DNA of 64,000 bases. It comes from Rhizoclosmatium globosum (Eukaryota > Chytridiomycota > Chytridiomycetes > Chytridiales > Chytriomycetaceae). Location: positions 372,001 to 436,000 of the forward strand of contig MCGO01000020.1 of the NCBI GenBank assembly GCA_002104985.1, written 5' to 3'. Positions 10,711 through 20,088 of the stretch are shown piece after piece (position 1 is the stretch's first letter; every line of letters begins with the position of its first letter). The notes under the pieces were generated by a model, which worked only from the letters and a program-made list of their open reading frames with translations, did no database searches and was not told the DNA's origin. The translations under genes and the position numbers were made by a program.

Positions 10711-11180
10711 TCTGCGACTGAGATTGTTGGATAATTTCTAATAAATCCTCGGCATAAAGACTTTGATAGTGCATATAGAAATCAATGAATATCGTGACTG
10801 GACTACAAACTACTTCATTATGTTGCTTGAGTTTTTGACTTATCGAACGTTGGGTAGTTCAGGAATTGTATTGCACATTATCATTAGCGTCCAAAGAGGA
10901 ACAAATCCAGCTTCTTCGTGCTGATCAAAATGCATTCCATAAGTCTGGATCACGAGTAGACCAGAAAGTTGAATGGCTAAAAGTAGGACAGTGATGATTC
11001 ATTGGTTGGAGGTTCATAACAAAATTGGTATGAACACTGCTCCCTAAAATCTGAAACATGGTGTACTCGAGTGCATAAACCTGGTGCATAAACCTGAAAC
11101 TATACTACATAATTTCTTACCTTTGATTAATTTCAAATAAAAACGCTACAACTACGTTACAGATGTAGAAAAAGCATCAA
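10711..11180. other. Intergenic, no feature recognised
   Basis: AT-rich sequence upstream of copy 2 of the F-box/LRR genes. No coding, repeat or RNA signal stands out. Confidence 0.5.
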
Positions 11181-11208
11181 GGGCAGATGGCCGAGCGGTC
11201 AAAGGCGG
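11181..11208 (+). pseudogene. Orphan 5' half of a long-variable-arm tRNA
   Basis: It reads GGGCAGATGGCCGAGCGG and then TCAAAGGC: a 7-base acceptor strand, the invariant TG, and a complete D-arm (GCC/GGC) with an A-box-like TGGCCGAGCGG of the Leu/Ser class. No anticodon arm, T-arm or B-box follows; a T-run comes about 30 bases later. Its acceptor strand can pair with the orphan 3' half at 18532-18562. Confidence 0.5.
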
Positions 11209-11247
11209 TATAGCTAAGGGGTGAAAGTGCAGCAAAATTTTTTTCGG

Positions 11248-11281
11248 GTGGTGCACCCAAAAAGAGGAGTGCACCACCCAA
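11248..11281. repeat. Perfect 11-bp hairpin
   Basis: GGGTGGTGCAC and its exact complement GTGCACCACCC flank a roughly 12-base loop. A related GCACCACCC copy follows about 20 bases downstream. Function unknown. Confidence 0.6.
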
Positions 11282-11299
11282 AACCGAACTGTGCAGTCA

Positions 11300-12890
11300 G
11301 CACCACCCAGCAGACCAAAGAGAGGGGAATAGATAGGAGGGGTAATAAAGAAGTTGTAGACGGAAGTTGGAGGATTATGATGAACTGACAGGCAACAATG
11401 GGCCACAGAAGGAAGGTGCTCAGAGACAAAGGCACGGCATCCAATATGGATGGTGCCTGTCGTATAAAGCAATAGAAGAACGAGTAGGAGTGGGGCGGAC
11501 GAAAGCGTTGGGGCAAAGGGGAGGGAAGGAAAGAGAGCGTGCATGAAGGGAAGGATGGAGAAACACGGCCAGAGGCTGAACCACCATTTTTATAGCAATA
11601 ATGGCAACTTAAAGCAATCGTAAAGTCGAGTTCACTCAAGTGGAGGGACGCAGAGCACTAGAGGGTTGAAGGAGAAGGGGAGGGGTGTGAACGCACCTTT
11701 GAAGGAATTTGAAAAACAGAAAGGACTTTTCCGTTCTGAAACAATGCCACCTGCCACCCGTCCACGTCTGGCTGCATTGTACGGAATACACCCGCGCAAA
11801 TCTGCAGCGCCATATCCATCGAATACATTCAACCCTAACTCACTTAGACGTACGCTAACTCACTTGGACGTTCCGAGAAACCCTGCAAAGCGCGCAGCCT
11901 TCTTTTGGATCGTTGTGATTTTTCTGTTATTGAGGTGAGAAGTAGCTGGGATGATATGGTGAGGATATAGTGGTGAATATGTGAGACAGATACTACAACT
12001 CCATCACACATCGTTGTGGCAGCATTCCTCAGGCCTGTCGATTTGTGCCCAAGTGATTAAAGGTATAATAATTTCCATGGGAGTGTTTTTGTGTGAGTCC
12101 AGCGTGACAACGTCCAGGGAAACACTTTGACGAGTTGGTTGCAACCACAAAGTACTTCTACTGTTCCCCAAGAAGGGCAACCTTCAAAACTTGCACAGAA
12201 TCATTAACAGTATTTATAATTACATTGAACTTGGACTCACGCGTTCGAAAGCTTCGCGAGAGAAGTTACGTAGCTCTGAAACATCAACGAACAATGTTGG
12301 CAAACACCTAAAGACTCCCGTATTCGAAAACAAGATATAAAGCTTGAGCTTAGTTTATTCATGAACGCGTTGATCCCGAATTAGGCGTAGGAACACGTCC
12401 AGTCAGTTGTCAACGCAACACATCAAATCTCGAACAGAAGCTTCCAACACGTCCCAATTAACTGACAATGTATTTCATGTGCAAATACGCGAATTGAAAA
12501 GGTGCACTGGAGTGCAGAGAGCCTGGACAGTCAAGAAGGTCCTCTGTGTATTTACTCGTTCCCGACCATCCTGACCTATACAAGCCATCAGAGTCCAAGT
12601 TGGAACCATCAGGACTATATTTGATCATATAAGACAGAATACACCCAATTCGGGGGTCAGATGATGGCTGGGATGGTTGGGATGGACTCAGTTGTGTTGG
12701 AATCATAGGAATCAAAACGCGCCAGTCTATTCGGAATAAGTACGCGAAACAGAAAATCATGACTGATAGTGAATAGTGAGTAAAGAGGATAAGGGAGAGA
12801 GGTACCTAACTGCTTGGTTTACTCGGTATCTGCACCTGTCAAAGTACTTCCAGTCCTTCCAGTCCTTCCAGCAAACAAGGAATAGCAGCT
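11300..12890. other. Gene-poor stretch, nothing convincing
   Basis: Several open frames on both strands lack recognisable domains and plausible exon partners. One plus-strand frame (ATG at 11743) ends in a hydrophobic segment, but I could not extend it into a gene. Confidence 0.4.
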
Positions 12891-12892
12891 GA

Positions 12893-13084
12893 CTACATGG
12901 CTGGAAGCGATTGAATCGCGTTGAGGTAACCGAAGCACCGCTCAACTGATGTCGTGCTGAGAGGCACTACAGAGAGCATCAACAGTCTCTCAACCCAGCC
13001 ACTACGGAGAATAGCCAGCAAGAAGAAAGAAACCGAGGACGAATGTAAGCATTCGTCGCTACGGTATATGGGACAGGAGCTCAA
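12893..13084 (-). pseudogene. hAT transposase remnant (C-terminal dimerisation region)
   Basis: A 63-residue frame contains VPLSTTSVERCFGYLNAI. This resembles the P-x-S/T-x-x-x-E-R-x-F block of the hAT dimerisation domain, which normally lies near the end of a transposase of several hundred residues. No RNase-H core or zinc finger is found around it, so this is a degraded fragment. Based on a short motif only. Confidence 0.4.
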
Positions 13085-13340
13085 ACAGAATGACTGCGCT
13101 TTTGTTTGAAACAGAGAAAATGAAGCGCGATTCTAGAATACTACCCAACTGGACAACTCAGACAAAATTAAGAAACAGAAACAGTTCAAAAACGCTGTCC
13201 CTTCGTGCGATATGAGAAAAATCGAAAGTTTTGAGCGAGCCGTGACCCACTTTATTTCAATAAAATCAGTTGATTGCAAAGCCCCAAGAACTGCGTTTTG
13301 AGCTACAAACGGGGCCCCAAAATCCGAAAAATTTCCTTAC

Positions 13341-13379
13341 GGCTCTTGCCTCCTTCGCGTTCGCTCATTGGCAAGAGCC
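13341..13379. repeat. Hairpin, copy 1 (stem GGCTCTTGCC)
   Basis: A perfect 10-bp stem with a 19-nt loop TCCTTCGCGTTCGCTCATT. It is the partner of the hairpin at 13475-13513. The flanks (AAAATTTcCTTA before, TTAGGTTAAGGGCCGCG after) are also shared, so the repeat unit is larger than the hairpin. Confidence 0.8.
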
Positions 13380-13474
13380 GAGACTTTTTAGGTTAAGGGC
13401 CGCGCGAAAAAAGACCCTCAAAAACAGCGTCTCCGCCTACAATCTTAGTGCAAAAAGTCAAAATTTTTCTTAAA

Positions 13475-13513
13475 GGCTCTCGCCTCCTTCGCGTTCGCTC
13501 ATTGGCGAGAGCC
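13475..13513. repeat. Hairpin, copy 2 (stem GGCTCTCGCC)
   Basis: Same 19-nt loop as the hairpin at 13341-13379. The stem differs at one position on each side (T-A replaced by C-G), so pairing is preserved. It lies about 40 bp downstream of the stop of the 13555-18068 gene. Confidence 0.8.
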
Positions 13514-13554
13514 ATCATCTCTTAAGGTTAAATGCCGCGATTCAAACGAAGGTT

Positions 13555-16500
13555 TTATTCAAACACAAAGTCCTTATCGTCCATACCAAACTCCGGCTTA
13601 TTGTGTCGACCAAGGGATTTACTCATCTTGTACACAGAAAACGCAGCTCCTGCTTTGTAATCTGGATTCGACACAAACTCCCCTTGAACTAACTCAACCA
13701 GTTCGCCAAGACTCTTTCCCTGCTTCTCAGCGTCAGACAACAGCTTGAGTCTTTCCAGCACAATATCAATCACAGTTGTATAGTACTCATACTGTTTGTT
13801 TTTTTGTCGCCAGGCTCCTTTGTGACGCTTATTAAGCTCAACGAATGACATCACTGGGTTGAAGAAAATGTCAAATACGTCTTTCGGAGTCTTCAGGCTG
13901 CCCATGGTAGGAATAGGTGCAGTGGGAATATTGGTCCTTTTCTTGTCGTTGGAAGACCAAGGTCGCTCATATGTAACAGTAAACTTTCGAACTTCAGGCC
14001 GGAGGGCAAATTCAAACTTTGTCGCAGTGTCTTGTATAACAGGCACAGCTGGTAATCCGGTTGGTCGGCGGATCATATAATCTTGGACGATACGAATATC
14101 CCTCCCCATTGAAGCAACAAGCGGCACGCTTTCGACAAAAGCACCAACTCGTTCCATGTCATCAACAGATTTCAGAAACCGCTGTGCACGAGCCTTCAAT
14201 GCATCGCGATCTGCATCAGCCAATTCGATATCAGAGACCAGCGAGCGAAGCAAGTCTTTGTGCTGCTTCAGCTCAATCTGCATTGCACCAATGTCCCGCA
14301 TCAGATCATCCCGCAGAGAATTGATAACCTGACGTGTTTCTGTACCATCGCGTCTGATCTCTGCATTCACTTCATCAAAGACGACTCCATCAGCAAAAGA
14401 GACTCGCGTGATTTCTTTCCCCAACCATCGCCTCTTAACACGTTCAACACGCTCCTTCTCCTCTGCCTCTTCCTTCTCCAAAGAAGCACGCATTTCTTCT
14501 ACAAACTGTTTCCACTCAGGCTTTCCAAACAATTTATCCAACACTCTATGCATAATTTGCTCTAAGAAACAGTCAGTGAACAAAGAGTTGAAAAGTAAGA
14601 CTTACGGTGGGCCCACGGCATATACGCATCCCCCATAACTTCAAGAACAGCCATTAACTGGAGAAATGATGATCGCATCTCCTCCAGAGTAGCAACCAGG
14701 TAAGTCATGGATTTCTTCCCGTCCTCCGTGATATTTCCGTCACTGTCCTGAAACATAGGACTATTGGGATTCTTTACTTCCTCCCCTGCAGTAATGATTT
14801 CCGGAAATAGCCCCGCTTCCTTCGACAACAGAACCTCTGGAACGGGAATGTCCCACGCGCACTTCAATGGTGGGTCACCTTCCTCCTGCCTCACAGAATA
14901 CCCACCCAAAATACGCAACACACTCAGCGGAAAGTCCTTGAAGTAAGTCATAAAAACCACCTTATTCTTCTCCGCGTCACCATCACCCGTCAGCCAACCA
15001 ATCGCTTCAATCTCACTCGGAGTTGCTCCACAAGCGTACAAAAGGTAAGTTAACATCTTACGAGACAAGTGGGTTACTTTTCCTGTTGAATGAATGAGAA
15101 ACAGGCAGACAAGAACTTCAGAGACGTACCTTCTACAGACATACCAACCGACTCCAAGATTCTCTTCATCGTGTTGTAGTGTGTAGCAGACGACATGGCT
15201 TCTTCTTCAGAAGCGGCAGGGAACAGTTTCTTTTTCGCAAAAGCCGCGTATCCCTTCAGCAAGTCCTCCCACTTTGAGACGTTGCCGTACATGTGACGAT
15301 CTTCAAACTCCATCAAACCCAACGTTGCCAAGACATCAAAAATGGCTATTGCGTGCTTTGCAAGGACTAGATAACGCTTGGAGTTTGACCCTTGTTCCGC
15401 CATAAGTGCCTATCAAGATGTTAAGATCACGTTTGTATCTAAACAAATACCTTACCCGAAGTTTAGACGCATCCAGTAACATATTAAGTACTTTCATCTG
15501 CGGCGCAAAATCCCGATCGGCAATCATGTGTGGAACACTTGGGATAATCTCAAAGTACATATCCAACCATTCCATCGCTAACAACTCCCCACTGCGGGCC
15601 AGAGTCTGATCACTGAGATTGTATTGGGCAAGGTTACGATAACCTTCCCGTTGCTGCATTCGGCCACCAGCCAGCAGTTCCAAGCGGGCTTTGAGTCGGA
15701 GATCAAAAGCCCGCGCAAACTCTTTGACAAACACCTCGATGTTTGCGTGACGATCCTTGTCAGCACTATGAATGGTCAGCATAGAACAAAAGTATAGAGA
15801 CAACTTACGCTCTCGACCGATCTGCCGACGCCTTCTTTTCAGCTTTGATGATTCGTTGGTGCATACTGCAACTGTACTTTTCATCACAACCGATCTTTGT
15901 GTCAAACTTCAGCAAACAGCGAGAAAAGTTTGCCATCCACTTGAAAGCCATGTGGGCACACACCAAAACAGACTAAACATTTTTAGACAAGATAACCAAC
16001 TGTCAACCACTCACCGCCTTCTTTCCAACCTTCTTCGCCGCTCCCGCCGCTTCGCCCCCTTCTCCTGCTTCCGCACCCGTCGCCGCTGCTCCATCCCCTG
16101 TCGCACCACCACTACCACCACCACCACCACCAACTTCAGGCTCCTCCTCATCGTCTGAATCAACGACGGCTCCTGTTGGCGCTTTCTTTGATAAATTCCC
16201 ACTATCATCCAAAACACACTCGTCGAACCCAAACATGTCAGGCTTGTGCGGGTCTTGCATCGGTGCAGTCCGTAACCGAGTCAAGAAGTAGAAACCGTAA
16301 ATGTCTCGAAACATGTACATGTAGTCGGAACGGATCTCTGCCGCCATGGTTTCGTTTACTACCTCCACCGATTTGATCTCGTCCTCCAAGAGTTGCTGAC
16401 AACACAAGTAAGCCCCAAAGTGAAGTAAATAAGAAACTCACAAAATAGCGACGGAAGTAAGAGAAAAAACTCTCGTAAGTGGAACTTGCAGGAGCCGCAC

Positions 16501-18068
16501 CCCTCGTATTTGGAATACAAAGGCCAGCCAAATCGCTCAGAAGGTTCTGAAACAACATGCGTCCCTTCAAGTCTTCCTGTCCTCGGACTCCCACGTTTCC
16601 TGAAACCTCCTTGTACATAGCGACCAGCTTCCGAAAGAGAACGTCAAACTTAGGATGGCCGCGAAAGAAGAAGGTGAGGAAGTTGAAGAACTGAACTCCC
16701 CAAGTATTGACAGCATCCGGATGAACATTGTCCACAACTTTGACGTTGATTAGTAAAGAAACATGTTAGAAGCAGAAAAACTTACATGTCTCATCAATGT
16801 GTTTCCACCATTCCCGAATTTGGGCAGATGCCTTCGCCTTTTGCTCATTCGACCGATACTCTGGAAATGACAAAAGGTACTCCATAGCACTTGGCCAAGG
16901 ACGACCCATTTTCTGACTGTAGGCCTGCGTCATCTTGACAAATGTTGAAGAGTCAAACGTTGGTTTGGGAGGTGCAGCAGGCTTTGCCTTCGCAACACGG
17001 CCAGGTTTTTTCCCTGCAGCAAAGACTCTCTTGGGCTTGGGAGTTGGCGGTTCTGGAAGTGGAAGGCCGGCAGCAGCAGCCTCCTTGGCTTTGATTTGAG
17101 CCTGGGCCTCTTCGAAAGCTGCATTACCGGATTTGCGCGACTTCTTCTTTGGAGGAGGGGTAAGGGCAGAGGCAGAGGGCTCCGGCGAACGCTGCGAGGC
17201 AGAGCGAGCCCTAGCCCTGGTTCTGGAGGATGTGGCAGGTGTAGCTGGGATTGTTGACGAGGATGAAGCGCCTGGCGTAGGCTCTGGCGATTGCGAACGA
17301 GACGATGATGGCGACGGCGAGTCGTTTTCATAGCAGGCTTTGCAGACACGTTCCATTGTGTGATTCGAGTGTGGCAGCGAACAGATGTCGTTGGCGTGAA
17401 CGAAGTGGGGAAGGCCGCGCGTGGGATGGGAGGACTCGCACATGGCAAAAGGACTCGTGTGCAGCGTCCATTGCGTGTTGCAGGTGGAGCACTAGTTGAA
17501 AACGAGTGAGTAACGCGTCCCTTAAACAAACAAACAAACAAACAAACCCACTCACCAGTTGCTTCACCCAGCGTCCGCCAACCGCCTTCCAGCCATTGTA
17601 TTCGGCTCCTTCACGGTACTGGTACGGCGTGCCCTTGAGGTACTCGGGGTCGACGGGAGTCTTTCCGACGTATGGCCCGTTGGGTTGGACACCGCCAACG
17701 ACTGGACGAAAGAAGCCGTTCACCACTCGCCCCTGTGGCTTTGGTCCGGAGCCAGAGGTACTTGCTTCGCCGGCGGGTGGGAAGGAGCGAGTGGTGGCTG
17801 AAGGAAGCAGGATTGATTTTCAGGATTAACAATAAAGAGAAAAGAACAACAAACCAAAACTGGAGCCTGTAACTTGAGAGCGAATTGATGGCATTCCAGC
17901 TAACTCCTCGTAGCTCGTCGTATACTCGTTCGCCGTCGTGTCTGTCATTGCATCGCCAGACGATTCATACGACGCGGTGTACGTCGTCGTGTACCTGACA
18001 GGTGTCCGTGACGTACTTGTACGCTGTAAACCTTGAAGGTTACTTGGTTGCATAACGGGGTACTTCAT
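13555..18068 (-). CDS. Large multi-exon protein, family not recognised
   Basis: About ten exons joined by short GT-AG introns give a protein of over 1,000 residues, starting at the ATG at 18068 and stopping at 13555. Recognisable elements in order: a Thr/Tyr/Ser-rich N-terminus; a Pro/Gly-rich segment with repeated aromatic residues; a Cys/His cluster (CSTCNTQW, later CKACYEND) that could bind zinc; a Ser/Pro and basic low-complexity region (PPPKKKSRKS); long helical regions; a Glu-Asp linker followed by poly-Gly and Ala/Gly-rich sequence; and a charged coiled coil (EEAEEKERVERVKRRW). I see no catalytic motif and no transposase triad. The many spliced exons argue for a host gene. One exon holds the cysteine-bearing segment CLLKFDTKIGCDEKYSC. 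Exon borders are approximate. Confidence 0.65.
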
Positions 18069-18226
18069 TGTTGTTAAAGCGATTCTGTAATAGAATAAAG
18101 CAATTAGTTATGATATTAATGCAGTGGAATATAGAGAATAGATGTATAAATGGGTAGAATAGTTTAGAAGACATGTTTCGCAGTGAAAGCGGCGGCGGCA
18201 GCAATATGTAATGATTTGTAATGGGA

Positions 18227-18332
18227 TGCACTTTCTTTGTCTTGCTCTAAAGGCTTCACACTCAGAGAAAAAAAGTGCATGCACTTTTTTCTCCCGACTA
18301 TGAGAGCTTCATAGCAAGACAAAGAAAGTGCA
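18227..18332. repeat. 106-bp palindrome (foldback element)
   Basis: The outer arms TGCACTTTCTTTGTCTTGCT (18227-18246) and their exact complement (18313-18332) are 20 bp long. The centre, AAAAAGTGCATGCACTTTTT, is itself palindromic with its axis at 18279/18280, the midpoint of the outer arms. The middle of each arm pairs imperfectly. No coding capacity. It resembles a miniature foldback element. Confidence 0.8.
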
Positions 18333-18531
18333 CCAGCGAAACCTGAACGGATCCGGCTGAAACTTTGCCCACGCGAAAAAGGGGTATTGATTATGGGGGA
18401 ACGGGGGTTTGGAGGCCGGTGCCGGTTCCGCCAGAGGCGGCCGGACTTAAGGAAAACAGTTTATTTGGCTTAGGGTTTGCCCGAAAAATTTCGTACACTT
18501 TCTCCTTATCACACCATAAGGCCGTGATCTA

Positions 18532-18562
18532 TTCGTAGGCGTGGGTTCGAATCCCACTCTGC
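18532..18562 (+). pseudogene. Orphan 3' half of a tRNA
   Basis: The T-arm GTGGGTTCGAATCCCAC (perfect 5-bp stem, B-box GGTTCGAATCC) is followed by acceptor strand TCTGCTC and A, then T-rich sequence. A short CTATTCGTAG hairpin just upstream looks like a long variable arm. No D-arm or 5' acceptor strand is found upstream, so the gene is incomplete. Confidence 0.5.
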
Positions 18563-18819
18563 TCACTTCTTTTCTATTTGGCGGCGGCGAGTGAATAGGG
18601 CGGTGTGGATCACGGTTTCAAGTTGGGGAAATGCTCTGCACACGTCAGCTTCTTTCCCCCATTGCCAGAATTATGTAGTTCATGTCTATTGATGACAGTA
18701 CATTTGCTCATTGTTATGGGATTGGTGGTGGTATGGTTGGTGTGGAGCCTTGCAGTTGCAACGAAGGGCGTATTTCCAACACTCTCATTCAACACAATCG
18801 CCTTAAACATATCTATTTA

Positions 18820-19827
18820 TTATTGCTTACAGCTGATTAAATGTTCCTTCAATGCTGCTTCATCATTTGCGTCCACTTTCCATCCACACTCTTTACACAC
18901 ATAGATCCCATGATATGAGCGGCTATGCATCAACAAGTCATGCCTTCGCACGAATTTCATTGTGCATTTCTCACAGCTGAACTTGCGTACGTTTGAATGT
19001 GAGTTCATGTGTGACGTCCAATGCCATTTTGACTTGAACTCTGTATTGTGAAGGGATTATTAATGGAGTTAAAATGATATGGCGAGTTTACTCTTATCGC
19101 AGTTGGGCCAAGTGCAGCTGTATCCTTTTCTCTCAGGTGTGGGGGACGATCACTGTATTCCGCAATGAAGCGGGAGGAGATGATTTTACAGACGCAGATT
19201 TGGAACTTGACGTGGATGTGAAACGGTGTGTTCTTCCATCACTGGTGAGGATGACTGAGATTTTGAGGCGTTGCAAGATGAGTTACATGAAGGAATTGTG
19301 GCTCTGGGGTTGTGAATGTGTCTAACAGCTGGTGACGACAAAACTGTATGATGAAGAGGTTGTAAGTTTTGCTTGTGGTTCAAGAAGGGTTGAGGCTGTT
19401 GCTGATCGGGCCTGGAGCGATCCTAATCCAATTTGCATTTGAAGTTCAGGACATCCAGCTTCAGCGATTCTATGGTCATAATGCGGTCGATACGATTGAC
19501 AGGAGGTCCAGCTTGGTACTCTAGGGTCAAAGGTACGTTTACTTGATGTTGGTAAATTGGCTGAACATCAGACATGGTGTTGGATAAATCAGCTCTGTCT
19601 GAATGGTAACCATGAGGACCATATTGGCCATTCATTTCTGCTATTGAGTATCGTGTATGGTTGTAACGGTTTGACGCTTCATGTTGTCGTTGCGACCATA
19701 CTGGAGTGGTGAAAACTAGCGGTTCAGGAGGTTGTTTCACATAGACACCATCACTGCGAGAGAAGCCAACCCATGGGCGGCATGGTGCAAGGATTATGTA
19801 TGTTGATGGAGTATGGGAGGTGGACAT
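18820..19827 (-). CDS. C2H2 zinc-finger protein
   Basis: A spliced gene with its ATG at 19827 and stop at 18820. The N-terminal exon is Pro/Tyr/Gln-rich and without known domains. The C-terminus has two clear C2H2 fingers, with a possible degenerate third. Finger 1 (YSCTWPNCDK ... WHWTSHMNSH) is split by a 52-nt intron at about 19030. Finger 2 is FSCEKCTMKFVRRHDLLMHSRSYH. A final CKECGWKVD...H...C segment follows. The linker between fingers 1 and 2 is typical of sequence-specific DNA-binding proteins, so a transcription factor is likely. The junction near 19430 is uncertain: removing about 41 nt restores the frame, but the donor is weak. Target genes unknown. Confidence 0.7.
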
Positions 19828-20088
19828 GACGCTTGGCTTTCAATAAGTGTCAAGCCAACTTCAAAATCGGCACGTTGTGCTCGAAAAACACACTCACTTC
19901 CATAAATACCAATGAATTGCCAGTGAATGAATATTGCTCGTTTTCCTATAGAAAGAAGGACAGGACGAGATGGTAAAGTTTTGAGTGGACCACCTCATTA
20001 AATCGATTAACTACAAATGAACATTTATAAAAGGCCACACGTCCAAAAAGGAATTAAAAAACGAAAAAAAGCCAGTTTACGTCAAACA

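Noticed and set aside
11152..11938. Several overlapping open frames, including one ending in a hydrophobic stretch
   Set aside because: They are biased in composition, lack domain signals and could not be joined into a gene.
11181..18562. One tRNA gene with a 7-kb intron
   Set aside because: Nuclear tRNA introns are short and lie next to the anticodon, and host genes occupy the interval.
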